A stretch of DNA of 64,000 nt from Welwitschia mirabilis (Eukaryota > Gnetophyta > Gnetopsida > Welwitschiales), in assembly GCA_051453625.1 (NCBI GenBank), contig JBOZIK010000001.1:229180844-229244843 (forward strand). The letters are read 5' to 3'. The notes beneath the pieces were generated by a model that worked only from the letters and a program-made list of their open reading frames with translations, did no database searches and had not been told where the DNA came from. This document shows positions 23,563-33,938 of the stretch, piece by piece (within the stretch, counting starts at the first letter, position 1; each line of letters begins with the position of its first letter). The translations under genes and the position numbers were made by a program.

Positions 23563-24377
23563 GGGTTAACTAGATATGGAGCCATAAGAAACTGGGTTAA
23601 TCAAAGAACACAAGGGTGATTGATTTAAGTGACGGCACTAGGTGGGGTTAACCAGACTTTTAAGGGGTCGACCAATCATGATAGAAAAACAAATTTTATA
23701 GCCATTATGTATCCATTTTATGGCTGTTGGAAGATCTTTTTAATTATAAAAACCCTTAAAAGTCTTTTACTATATATTGTTAAGAGTTAAATCACTAGTA
23801 AATCATTTACCAAATTTCTTACCAAACTTTTGTATCTTTTGGATTTACTCATTTTACTCATTGGCATCTCATTCTCGATCAAAGATGAACCAAGAAGTGT
23901 GGTATTTATTCATACATGGTCAGACCTATAGCACTCTTTATTTCTAGATTGTATCATCTTTAGGAGATGTGCTCCAATACCATTTTTGAGCCAAAGATCA
24001 AGTGATACCTATGAACTTGAGCATACAATCATCTCTACTATGCTTTATTATAAAATATTTAAGCTAAGCCTTCAGAAAAAGTCTATTTGTAAAGGTTACA
24101 TATGAGCTTGCAATACCTAGAAGAGATTAATAAAGATCCAGATCAGGCTTGGATAGAAGCTAATCATTAAGAGTGGAGTAGGGGATTTCCTGAATTACTA
24201 TAAATATTGTGTGCTTCTTATTGGTATTTTTGTGCTTTCTATTATTTTATTTTTCAGAATAGTTTTAGTTTTATTGCATAATTTTTTAGTGTTTCATTTC
24301 AAGTAAGGTTAATATTATGAAGTTATTTGAATATTTTTAGAAACCTATTCATTTCCTCTAGGGTTCTCAATCTTACA
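23563..24377 (+). repeat. LTR B, 3' part only
   Basis: Starts abruptly after the 100-N gap at a point matching about 21411 of LTR A, and runs to the LTR end TCTTACA. It has the TATA-like CTATATATTG near 23778. Its 5' portion is missing, either deleted or hidden by the gap. Confidence 0.8.
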
Positions 24378-24378
24378 T

Positions 24379-24391
24379 TGGATATTAGAGC
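24379..24391 (+). promoter_or_regulatory. Primer-binding site after LTR B
   Basis: TGGATATTAGAGC matches the site after LTR A with one inserted base. Confidence 0.65.
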
Positions 24392-24443
24392 TCCATTAAA
24401 TCCATGTTAAGATCCTAAGAGATCTAGATCCTAGAACCCAAAA

Positions 24444-26075
24444 ATGAGTAACCTGTTTAATGGTTTTTTCACTGGTCATCTATCCATGTTTAATGGATCA
24501 AACTATGCTTATTAGAAAGCCCAAATGAGAATCTTTCTTAGATTCTTAGACGCTGAAATTGATGAAGTTATTTATGATGGATATATTATGTCTAATTTAA
24601 TGAAAACTAATATTAGTAGCAATACCATTTTAGTTACAAAAACCCAAGACCAATGAACTTCCACCAATAGATCCAGAGCTACCATAGATGTCCATGCTAT
24701 TAATGTTATATTTTGTGTAGTTTGTGTAAACAAATTCAAGCAGATTGTAAACTGTAAACATGCAAAAGAGGCATGAGATATTCTTAAAGTTGCACATGAA
24801 GGGACATCCACTGTCAAATAGGCCAAACTTCAAATTCTTATCTCTAGATTTGAAGACAATTATATGGATGAGGAGGAGACTTTATATAAATTCTTTGCTA
24901 GGCTTATCAACATCATAAATTCCATAGCTAGCTTAGGTAAAAGATTAAATGAAGTAAAAGTGGTCTGAAAAGTGCTAATATCCCTTTCCAAGATATTTAA
25001 ACCAAAAGTCATAGTAATCAAAGAAAGTAAGAATATCAACATAATGGATCTAGAAGAACTTCAAGGTAATTTAAAATATATGAAATAAAATTTTCTAAAG
25101 ATAAGAAAAAAGGTATTTCTTTAAAGTATGTGCAAGAATAGTACAAGTCAGGGAAATATGATGAAGATCTAGATGATGATGAAGTTGCTCTCCTATCAAG
25201 AAGATTTAAGAAAGTTTACACAGAAGAAAGAAGGAAGGTGAGCCAAGTAGAGATACAAAAAGAAAACACGCAAAGTACACCAATGCTATGCATGCAAAGG
25301 CTTTAGACACATGGAAAATGAGTGCTCAAAGAATAAGAGAGAATAAAGAAAATCAAAGACATCTTCATTCGTTGTAACATGGGACAATGTGGACGAGGAT
25401 GATCATAATAGTTCAGGTCAAGATTCAGATGGAGATAGAAGACTTTCTTTCATGGCAGTTGTGCCTCCATTATAGAAATTGCCTAGTACATCAAAACATG
25501 ATGATTTGGATGTCATTGAAGAAGAATAGGATGAGCTCAAAGATACTTGTTAGGAATCATACTTAAAATGTGAAAAGTTAGCAAAGTGCATAAATGATCT
25601 AAATAAGATTGTAAAATCTCTTATCAAAGAAAAGGAGGAAATGGAATCGAAATACAAAATGGTCAAATTTGAAAATTCTAATCTCATTCTACAGATAAAA
25701 GATTTATCTCATTTGTCAATAAATTTTCTAATGGTTCATCTAAATTGAAACAGATGCCTAGAATTCATAAACTGGCTCATAATACATTAGGTATTAGGTT
25801 CATTCCCAAAAAACCACAAAGTCAACAAAATCAAGTAACTTGGCAAAATAATTTTATTTTTAAAGTTACTTGTCATTTCTGTGATAAGTCAAGTCATTCA
25901 AGGCTATTTTGTAATTCTAGAAAGTTGATATTATTTTCAAATTTAGTTAGTTTCTTTCCATTTAAATTTATTCTAAAAGAAGGTATACCACATCAGTCTA
26001 AAAGTACTAAGTGGGTGAAAGCTAATGATTTGAAAATTTTTTTAAAACAACTTTCAAGGTTTTAAATGGCACTAG
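24444..26075 (+). pseudogene. Copia gag, copy 2, decayed
   Basis: ATG at 24444 begins MSNLFNGFFTGHLSMF and then follows gag copy 1. The tryptophan after NYAY is a stop (TAG). A zinc knuckle at 25284-25325 keeps its metal ligands (CYACKGF-RHMENEC), but the glycine before the histidine is arginine. A second CCHC-like box near 25870-25920 reads CHFCDKSSHSRLFC. Two knuckles fit the long Gag of Sirevirus-like elements. Several stops and frame changes prevent translation. Confidence 0.8.
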
Positions 26076-26455
26076 CTAATATTTGGATAGTGGGTTCTCA
26101 TAACATATGATGGAAGACAAATCCATATTTAAATAGTTGAGTGACTTTGATGGAGAAGAAGTTACTTTTAGCAATAATGGAAGAGCAAAAATCGAAGGTA
26201 TCAGAAGCATCAGTAAAGATAACTTACCTAGAATAAATGAAGTTTTATATGTTAATGGTTTAAAGCATAATTTACTCAGTATTAGCCAAATTTGTGACAT
26301 AGGTTATAAGGTTAATTTTAATAGTTCTAAATGTGAAATTAGGCATGGTAAAACTAAGAATGTTATTCTCAAAGAAAATAGAATAGATAATGTTTATAGC
26401 ATAGATCAATCATTTTTTGCTTGTTATTTTTCTAATGTTAATCAAGAAAAGCTTT
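26076..26455 (+). pseudogene. Copia aspartic protease, decayed
   Basis: The catalytic triplet D-S-G is intact at 26086-26094, in the context LDSGFS, followed by a stop where arginine is normal and then HMM. Downstream in a shifted frame, SDFDGEEVTFSNNGRAKI and LPRINEVLYVNGLKHNLLSIS match the conserved copia protease/linker region. The open piece is 26137-26457. This enzyme would release Gag and Pol products. The stop and frame change disable it. Confidence 0.8.
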
Positions 26456-27068
26456 GACATAAACTATTAGATCATGTTAATTATGATAATTTGAAAACTA
26501 TTATTAGAAAAGAAATTTTCAAAGATATTTTGAAAATAAATGTTGAAAAACATGATCTTTGTAATGCATGCCAAAAGGAAAAATAAATAAGAACATCACA
26601 TAAAGAGTAAAAATCAAGTTTCCACAACTATGCCTTTAGAACTCATTCATATGAACTTGGTAGGTCCTATTTAAATTCAAGTTTTAGGAGATAAATGCTA
26701 TTTNNNNNNNNNNNNNNNNNNNNNNNNNNNNNNNNNNNNNNNNNNNNNNNNNNNNNNNNNNNNNNNNNNNNNNNNNNNNNNNNNNNNNNNNNNNNNNNNN
26801 NNNAAATATGCCTTTAGAACTCATTCATATGAACTTGGTAGATCCTGCTCAAACTCAAATTTTAGGAGGTAAACACTAATTTCTTACTATAATTGACGAT
26901 TTCTCTAGATATACATGGGTTTCAAGTCTTTGAAATAAATCTAAAACTTACCAATATTGGATTGCGATATGTAATGAAATTCAAAATGAAAAAGGGTATA
27001 CCATAAAGAAAATAAAAAGTGATCATGGTGGTGAATTTATTAATCATTTATTTAAGAATTATTACATT
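26456..27068 (+). pseudogene. Copia integrase N-terminal and core region, decayed
   Basis: A pre-integrase zinc-binding segment (LLDHVNYDNLKTI, then DLCNACQKEK) is followed by the core. In the segment ELIHMNLVGP the expected first catalytic aspartate is asparagine (AAC, 26654-26656). The segment is repeated after a 100-N gap at 26804, again with AAC (26832-26834). IIDDFSRYTW and KSDHGGEFINH, which holds the second catalytic aspartate, are present. The rest lies in a 748-N gap (27069-27816). Integrase would join element DNA to the chromosome. Confidence 0.8.
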
Positions 27069-27816
27069 NNNNNNNNNNNNNNNNNNNNNNNNNNNNNNNN
27101 NNNNNNNNNNNNNNNNNNNNNNNNNNNNNNNNNNNNNNNNNNNNNNNNNNNNNNNNNNNNNNNNNNNNNNNNNNNNNNNNNNNNNNNNNNNNNNNNNNNN
27201 NNNNNNNNNNNNNNNNNNNNNNNNNNNNNNNNNNNNNNNNNNNNNNNNNNNNNNNNNNNNNNNNNNNNNNNNNNNNNNNNNNNNNNNNNNNNNNNNNNNN
27301 NNNNNNNNNNNNNNNNNNNNNNNNNNNNNNNNNNNNNNNNNNNNNNNNNNNNNNNNNNNNNNNNNNNNNNNNNNNNNNNNNNNNNNNNNNNNNNNNNNNN
27401 NNNNNNNNNNNNNNNNNNNNNNNNNNNNNNNNNNNNNNNNNNNNNNNNNNNNNNNNNNNNNNNNNNNNNNNNNNNNNNNNNNNNNNNNNNNNNNNNNNNN
27501 NNNNNNNNNNNNNNNNNNNNNNNNNNNNNNNNNNNNNNNNNNNNNNNNNNNNNNNNNNNNNNNNNNNNNNNNNNNNNNNNNNNNNNNNNNNNNNNNNNNN
27601 NNNNNNNNNNNNNNNNNNNNNNNNNNNNNNNNNNNNNNNNNNNNNNNNNNNNNNNNNNNNNNNNNNNNNNNNNNNNNNNNNNNNNNNNNNNNNNNNNNNN
27701 NNNNNNNNNNNNNNNNNNNNNNNNNNNNNNNNNNNNNNNNNNNNNNNNNNNNNNNNNNNNNNNNNNNNNNNNNNNNNNNNNNNNNNNNNNNNNNNNNNNN
27801 NNNNNNNNNNNNNNNN

Positions 27817-28259
27817 GAGTTTATCTTATACCTAGTATAGATAAAAACTCCTTATGAATTATAAAAAAGAAGACAACCAAATGTTTCGTATTTTAAAGTA
27901 TTCAAAAGTAAATGCTATGTGCTAAAAGATAGAGAACATTTATGTAAATTTAAATCTAAAGCTGATGAAGCTATATTTTTAGGATATTCAACTAGAAGTA
28001 GAGCTTATTATGTTTTCAAAAAGAGAAGTTTAACTATAGAAGAATCAATAAATGTGCAAATTGATAATGTTGGCATAAGGTCTATTTATTCAAATGATGA
28101 GGAAGACATATCTCCAAGCACTCCCACAACTAAAGTAGTGTCTACTAAAAAAGAAGAAGTTCCTACAAAAGAAGTCATAACTGAGAAGTTTAAAGAGCTA
28201 AAAGATCACCTTTTAAGGTCTATTATTGGATAAGTTAGCTTCAAGATAAAGATAACGAG
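27817..28259 (+). pseudogene. Copia integrase C-terminal and RT linker, decayed
   Basis: After the gap the reading includes FKVFKSKCYVLKDREHL and FKSKADEAIFLGYSTRSRAYYVF, the standard copia stretch between integrase and RT. A serine, threonine and acidic linker follows (NDEEDISPSTPTTK). The longest open piece is 27919-28233. Confidence 0.8.
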
Positions 28260-29300
28260 CACTATAAAGAATTGTGCCCACATTTATTATATTTCTTAAA
28301 TTGTTACTAAGAAATTTGAAGAAGCTAAATCCCATGAAGAATGGATAATGGCCATGAAAGTTGAATTATAATAATTTAAAAGAAATAATGTTTAGAAACT
28401 TGTATAAAGGCCAAAAGACAAAAATATCATTGGGACTAAGTGGATCTTTAAGAACAAATGTGATGAAGAAAATAATGTCATCAAAAACAAAGTAAGATTA
28501 TACAACTAAATTGAATGCATTGATATAGATGACACATTTGCTTCGGTGGCAGGGCTTAATAGCATTAGAATGTTTTTATCATTTACAGCCTTTAGAAACA
28601 TCAAAGTGTATGAAATGGATGTAAAGAGTTCTTTCTTAAATGAAACCCTAAATGAAGAAGTGTATGTAGAACAACCGCAAGGTTTTGTAGATCCTCATAA
28701 ATCTGATCATGTTTATAAACTCAAGAAAGCTTTATATGGATTGAAGCAAGCTCCAAGAGCTTGGTATGAAAAGTTAGCCACTTTTTTGAATTGTAATGGT
28801 TATATTTATGGAATAGTAGATATGACTTTATTTGTTAAGAATTTGAAAAAGAAGTTTATCATTATATAAATATATGTAAATGATATCATATTTGGTGCCT
28901 TTAATGAAGGATTATCAAAAAAATTTGTAATAATTATGAAAACACATTTTGAAATGAGTATGCTTAGTAAAGTGAAAATGTTTCTTGGTTTACAGATTAA
29001 GAAAACTAAGACTGGAATATTTATTTTTCAATCTAAATATGCAAAAGACTTAATCAAAAGTTTTGGATTAGAGAATGTTAAAACAAATAATACTCCATTG
29101 TCAACATCTTGTAAAATTAGTTTGAATGCAAATGGAAAATCAGTAGATCAGAAGCTTTATAGGAGTACAATTGAAAGTTTATTATATTTGACTGCAAGTA
29201 GACTAAATATTATGTTTAGTATTCATGTTTGTGCAATGTACCAAACTCAACCAAAAAAATCACATTTACATGCAGTAAAATAAATAATTAGTTATGTAAA
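28260..29300 (+). pseudogene. Copia reverse transcriptase, decayed
   Basis: RT boxes occur in order: EEWIMAMKVEL, IIGTKWIFKNK, VYEMDVKSSFLN (first catalytic aspartate kept), EEVYVEQPQGFVDP, LYGLKQAPRAWYEKL, then the active site at 28873-28884 reading Y-V-N-D. The first aspartate of the YVDD box is asparagine (AAT, 28879-28881), and a stop lies two codons upstream (TAA, 28867). MFLGLQIKKTKTGIFIFQ and DLIKSFGLENVK follow. The open pieces 28546-28869 and 28936-29283 are unusually long for such a decayed element. The YVND change alone should abolish polymerisation. Confidence 0.9.
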
Positions 29301-29668
29301 AGGCACATATGATTATGATTTATGATATCCTATAGAGACATCCTTTGAGCTTGTAGGTTTTAGTGATATGGATTGGGCGGATGTAATGATAATAAAAAGA
29401 GCATAAGTGGGAATTGTTTTCTATTAGAACCGTGCTTAATAGGATGCATAATTAAAAAGTAAAATTCAATCTCCCTTTCAACAATAAAAGTCGAGTATAT
29501 TATAGTAAGAAGTTGTTATTCTCATCTCCTTCAAACGAAGGAAATGCTAAAGGACTTTGGTATAAAATTTGAATAAGTTATTATTTTTTGTGATAATACT
29601 AGTACTATAAATATTTCTAAAAATCTTATTTAGCATTTTAGAACCAAACACATTGAACTAAGACATTA
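29301..29668 (+). pseudogene. Copia RNase H, copy 1, cut by gap
   Basis: ELVGFSDMDWA matches the first catalytic box of copia RNase H (GFSDADWAG). Further on come the SIS-STIKVEY-like segment and a CDNTSTINIS segment, then RTKHIELRH at the edge of a 100-N gap. Stops and small indels are frequent. Confidence 0.75.
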
Positions 29669-29768
29669 NNNNNNNNNNNNNNNNNNNNNNNNNNNNNNNN
29701 NNNNNNNNNNNNNNNNNNNNNNNNNNNNNNNNNNNNNNNNNNNNNNNNNNNNNNNNNNNNNNNNNNNN

Positions 29769-30480
29769 TGGATTAAAGAATGCTAAAATAGCTAACACTC
29801 CAATGTTAACATCTTGTAAAGTTAGTTTAGATGAAAATGAAAAATTAGTAGATCAGAATCTTTATAAGAATATGATTGGAAGTTTATTATATTTGACTGT
29901 AAGTAGATCTAATATCATGTTTAGTGTTAGTATGTCTACAAAATACCAAACCCAACCAAAAGAATCATACTTATAAGTAGTAAAAAGAATAATTAAGTAT
30001 ATAAAAGGCACATGTGATTATGGTTTGTGGTACTTAACTGAGACGTTTTTTAAACTTGTAGGATTCAGTAATGCAGATTGGGCTAGATGTAAGGATGATA
30101 GAAAGAGCACATGTGGTAATTGCTTTCTACTAGGATGGGTAACTAAAAAAGCAAAATTCAATCTCCCTTTCAACAGCAGAAGTTGAGTATATTATAGCAG
30201 GGAGTTATTGTGCTCATCTCCTTTGGATGAAGGAAATGCTAAAGGAATTTGGTATAAGTTTTAGATAAGTTTCTATTTTTTGTGATAATATTTGTGTAAT
30301 AAATATTTCTAAAAATCCTATTCAACACTCAAAAACTAAACACATTAAAGTAAGATATCATTTTTTAAGAAATCAAGTTGAAAAGGGAAACATTACTATG
30401 AATTTTGTTAGTACAGATCATTAACTTGTAGATATCTTTATCAAACCCTTAAATTTTGATAATTTTCTTCGACACTAGAA
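29769..30480 (+). pseudogene. Copia RT end and RNase H, copy 2, decayed
   Basis: This repeats the content of about 29060-29668 at roughly 80% identity by eye: GLKNAKIANTPMLTSCK, GSLLYLTVSRSNIMFS, LVGFSNADWARCKDDRKST. The first RNase H catalytic aspartate (GFSDADW) is asparagine. It continues past the point where copy 1 stops, to the end of pol near 30470. It is too diverged to be the other haplotype. Confidence 0.75.
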
Positions 30481-30846
30481 TAAACTGGGGGTTATCTCAC
30501 TATCCTCTAGCTAGTTCGAGGGTAGTCAACTAGATCTATGATTTGGTTGATCATAGGTGGTCAATCGACTGGCCTGAAAGCACGGTCATCTAGACCCTAA
30601 TAGTACTGTGACCTGCATCTCAATGGGTTGATCAAAACTCAAACTGGTTGATCAGACCTATAGGGTTATAGTGTTGAAGATTCATCAGTGGACATGATTT
30701 CTTTATTAAAACCAACTTAATCAATCCTCTTTTTAAAAGCAAGTAGAACCCAAACCCTTTTCATTGTTATCTAACCACCAATCTCCTTCAGATCTAATGT
30801 TGTTCTCAGATTTTTCTTATTTTTAAGCTCCTACTAAGTGGTTGTA
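30481..30846 (+). other. Spacer between pol and the extra ORF
   Basis: Non-coding. Includes several GTCAAC/GTTGATCA motifs related to the LTR repeats (about 30520-30660). Many Sirevirus-like elements have such a spacer before the extra ORF. Confidence 0.5.
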
Positions 30847-31891
30847 ATGGCTGATGGATCCTCTAGGAAAAGAACAAAGGAGGCTACTAGTAGAGATCCT
30901 CACTTTTTCTACCAGGGCATGTATGATGCAGATTTAGACAAGTTCTAAGAGAAGTTTGAGAAGAAGCCTGTTTGTCAGGAAAGATTTGTTGCTACTATAG
31001 AGCTTAGGGAGCTAAGAGATGTGATCCAACTCTTGCAAGATCTGGATCTGTCCTATTTTCTTGATGTTTTAGGTTCTGCTTACCTTTTCTTATTAGGATT
31101 TTTATTGTAATGCTTTTTATAGTGTTGACACTGCAACCTTTAAAACCCTAGTTATGGGGAAGAGGATGAAGGTGATTACAAACTTCANNNNNNNNNNAGG
31201 ATACTATGAGAAGTTTTGGCCTCTTCATGACTCCATGAAAGATAAATCAGAGATCACAAGGAAGATTTATGATAATTTTCATAGCTGGAAGCACACTATT
31301 TCTACTTCTTTACTTACCCCAAAGTACAGGTTTATTCACTTAGTTTTTACCTATAACTTCTTGCTTTTGGTGGATTATTGAGATGAGGCCTTCAACTATA
31401 GGGCCTATTTAATGTACTTGGTAGGTACTAAGCATTCCATTAATGCCTGTGCCATTATACTAAAGAATACGGTTTCTCAGTTGGAGTATCACAAAACTAG
31501 GGCTCTACCCTACTCTGTGTTGATTGCAAATTTTTGCCATCATTATAGAATCTTATTTCACCTAAAGCTTGAAACCTTTAATCCCATGTCATCCATTAGG
31601 CATGCGATGTTGTCTCACATGCATATATTTATCGAATCCAAGAAATCCTCCAAGAAATCCTCTAAATATCCTTCTCCTAAGCAAGCCTCACCAGAAAAGA
31701 CTATTTCATACATGAGGCAGATTGACTCTCATACTAAGCACATGAAAGAAGCTCTAATTATAAATGGGTATAAGATTACTGATACTTCAAAGAAAGCCAG
31801 AAGCTCAAAATGGAAGGTAACTAAGGAAAAGGAAGAAGAAGAAAATTCTAAAGAAGAATCAGAAGAGGAGGAAGTAGAGAAATCTAACTAA
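30847..31891 (+). pseudogene. Accessory ORF downstream of pol (plant retroelement ORF, PF20167-like), broken
   Basis: ATG at 30847 begins MADGSSRKRTKEATSRDPHF. The frame has one stop (after DADLDKF) and reads on to 31111 with FVATIELRELRDVIQLLQ and a hydrophobic end. A frame change and a 10-N run (31188-31197) follow. Open pieces at 31154-31381 and 31412-31891 then share one frame. The segment NACAIILKNTVSQLEY, then RALPYSVLIANFCHHYRI, resembles the family named 'putative plant transposon protein' (PF20167, from memory). The C-terminus is acidic (KEKEEEENSKEESEEEE). No signal peptide or convincing membrane anchor is visible, so an envelope role is not supported. This is the least decayed protein region of the element. 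Function unknown. Confidence 0.65.
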
Positions 31892-31958
31892 ATTTCTCTT
31901 TCTATGCTTATGTTTTTCCTTCATGCTTGTCTTTCTTATCTTCTTTGTCATTGATGTC

Positions 31959-31970
31959 AAAAGGGGGAGA
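31959..31970 (+). promoter_or_regulatory. Polypurine tract
   Basis: AAAAGGGGGAGA, preceded by TTTGTCATTGATGTC, matches the conserved Sirevirus polypurine context as I remember it. It lies about 400 bp before LTR C. A second, decayed copy of the same phrase (TTTGCCATCAATGTCACATAGGAAGA, split here: CATCAATGTC then ACATAGGAAG) lies at 32347-32371, directly before LTR C. Multiple tracts are typical of Sireviruses. Confidence 0.7.
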
Positions 31971-32372
31971 ATTACTTAGTTGTTTATAATGCTCTTAGTT
32001 GTATTTACTCTTAATGAGAACTTTTCATTGTACTATTCATCTTTTAGTAATAGAAATGCACTTGTTTTTATGCTTTATAATTTGTGTCTCAAATTTTTTA
32101 GTGAACATCTATTTTTACTGTGAACTCTAATTACTGGTATATCTTATGGTTATTTAATAATTCATGATGAAAATTTTGCCTATCATATATATTTTGGTAT
32201 TTTAAATTATTTTTAAATTTTAACATAATTTGATAACTTTTAAAATATATTACTTGATATAAAATGTTTAATATTTTTACCAAAGTTAATAGGCATTTTA
32301 TGAGAGGAATTTTTTCCAAATCTAATCTCTTCAACTAAGAAAAAGTTTGCCATCAATGTCACATAGGAAGAT

Positions 32373-33933
32373 TATTGAATTATTATTTGTTAATTACTGT
32401 AATACTAATGTTTTTTGTGTAGTAAAATTTATTATATCTTGTACAGAGAATATTGATCACTTATAGATTAGAAGCTAAAGTATTTTATGTCACATTTTGA
32501 TCCTGAAACCTGTTAAATTTTGATAACCTTTTGAGGAGTCGACTGAACTTCTAAGGGGTTGACCAGGAATTTAAGGGGTTGAGTAGACCTGTGAACCTGA
32601 GCATCAATACTTCTAAACTGGTCATCAAGGGGTCGACCGGACATTTGAGGGGTTGACTAGACATAAGCACTGTGCATTTGATACTTCTAAATTGATCATC
32701 AAGGGGTCGACTGGACATTTGAGGGGTTAACCAGTCCTAAGAATTGTTTATCTGATACTTCCTAGCCGGTCGTCAAGGTGTCAACTAGACACTTGAGTGG
32801 TCGATTGTACTTGTGCAACTGATCATTAATACTTCATAGCCAATTAGTTAAGGGACGACTAGATTCCTAAGGGATTAACTAGACCTAAAGTAGAAAAAGT
32901 GTGATGGATTTTATCTAAACTAAGCAGGTGACCAGATAGAGATGTGGGTGACCAAATGAGTGGTTGATCAAACCCTGAGGAATCGACTGGACATGGATCT
33001 GTAAAAAAATGGATTGATCAAAAGAACTCCAAGGTAACCAATTTAAGTGATGGTACCAAATGGAATCAACCAGACTTTTGAGGAGTAAATGAAAACGTAA
33101 ATTTTATAGCTATTATCTATTCATTTTATGGCCATTAGAAGATCTTTTTACTTGTAAAAAATCCCAAAAGTCTTCCACTATATATTGCCAAGAGTCAAAT
33201 CACTATTAGACCTTTTAGCAGATTTTTTACCAAACTTTTGAATCTTTTGGATTTGCTCATTGTACTTATTAGCATCTTATTCCTGACCATAGATGAATCA
33301 AGAACTGCGGTATCTTTTCATACATGGTCATAGTTGTGGCACTCTTNNNNNNNNNNNNNNNNNNNNNNNAGGAGAAGTGTCTCAATACCATTCTTGAGCC
33401 AAAGATCAAGTGATACCTATGCACTTGGGTATGCTATTATTACTACTATACTTTTATAAAAAAGGTTGAGACTGAGGCTTCAAAAAAAGTCCATTTGTGA
33501 AGGTTACAAGTAAACCTGTAACACCTGGAAGAAATTAATGGAGATCTAGATCAGGATTGGATAGAAGCTAATCATCGATAGTGGAGTAGGCAGATTTCCT
33601 GAACCACTATAAATCTTATGTACTTCTGATTGGTATTTTTGTGCTTTCTATTATTTCATTTTTTAGAATAGTTTCAATTTAATTGCATAATTTTTTAGTG
33701 TTTCATTTCAAGTAAGGTTAATATTGTAAAGTTATTTGANNNNNNNNNNNNNNNNNNNNNNNNNNNNNNNNNNNNNNNNNNNNNNNNNNNNNNNNNNNNN
33801 NNNNNNNNNNNNNNNNNNNNNNNNNNNNNNNNNNNNNNNTTTTAGTGTTTCATTTCAAGTAAGGTTAATATTGTAAAGTTATTTGAATATTTTTTAGAAA
33901 CCTATTCAGCACCCCAGGGTTCTTGATCCTGTA
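32373..33933 (+). repeat. LTR C (3' LTR)
   Basis: Starts TATTGAATTATT and ends ATCCTGTA, aligned with LTR A. The 74-bp tandem units begin at 32623, 32697 and 32771, with well-kept GGGGTCGACCGGAC. A TATA-like CTATATATTG lies near 33179. N runs occur at 33347-33369 and 33740-33839. About 47 identical bases flank the second run, so it is probably an unmerged overlap. Confidence 0.85.
32530..32850 (+). repeat. 74-bp tandem repeats with GTCGAC palindromes in LTR C
   Basis: Same period and phrase as in LTR A. Here GGTCGACC is intact at about 32630. The array lies in presumed U3, upstream of the TATA-like site, where enhancers are expected. Confidence 0.7.
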
Positions 33934-33938
33934 TAAAC
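33934..33938 (+). repeat. Target-site duplication TAAAC, right
   Basis: Identical to 20748-20752. Confidence 0.8.

Larger units (their letters stand above)
20753..33933 (+). mobile_element. Sirevirus-like Ty1/copia compound element
   Basis: The order is LTR A, primer site, gag copy 1, gap, partial LTR B, primer site, gag copy 2, protease, integrase, RT, RNase H, gap, a second RT/RNase H segment, an extra ORF, polypurine tract, LTR C. Perfect 5-bp duplications flank it. Ty1/copia is shown by integrase lying before RT. The Sirevirus-like call rests on the extra ORF after pol, the GTCAAAAGGGGGAGA tract, two zinc knuckles and GTCGAC-rich LTR repeats. The two gag copies and two RNase H copies are too different to be the two haplotypes, so at least two elements contributed, by tandem recombination or nesting. 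Every domain is broken by stops. Confidence 0.8.

Noticed and set aside
22443-26300. Minus-strand ORFs across the copia gag and protease (22443-22661, 23086-23343, 24572-25042, 26076-26300)
   Set aside because: Antisense of the plus-strand gag and protease remnants.
31412-31891. Envelope gene in the Sirevirus-like element
   Set aside because: No signal peptide, fusion segment or convincing membrane anchor; the core fits a different plant retroelement ORF family.
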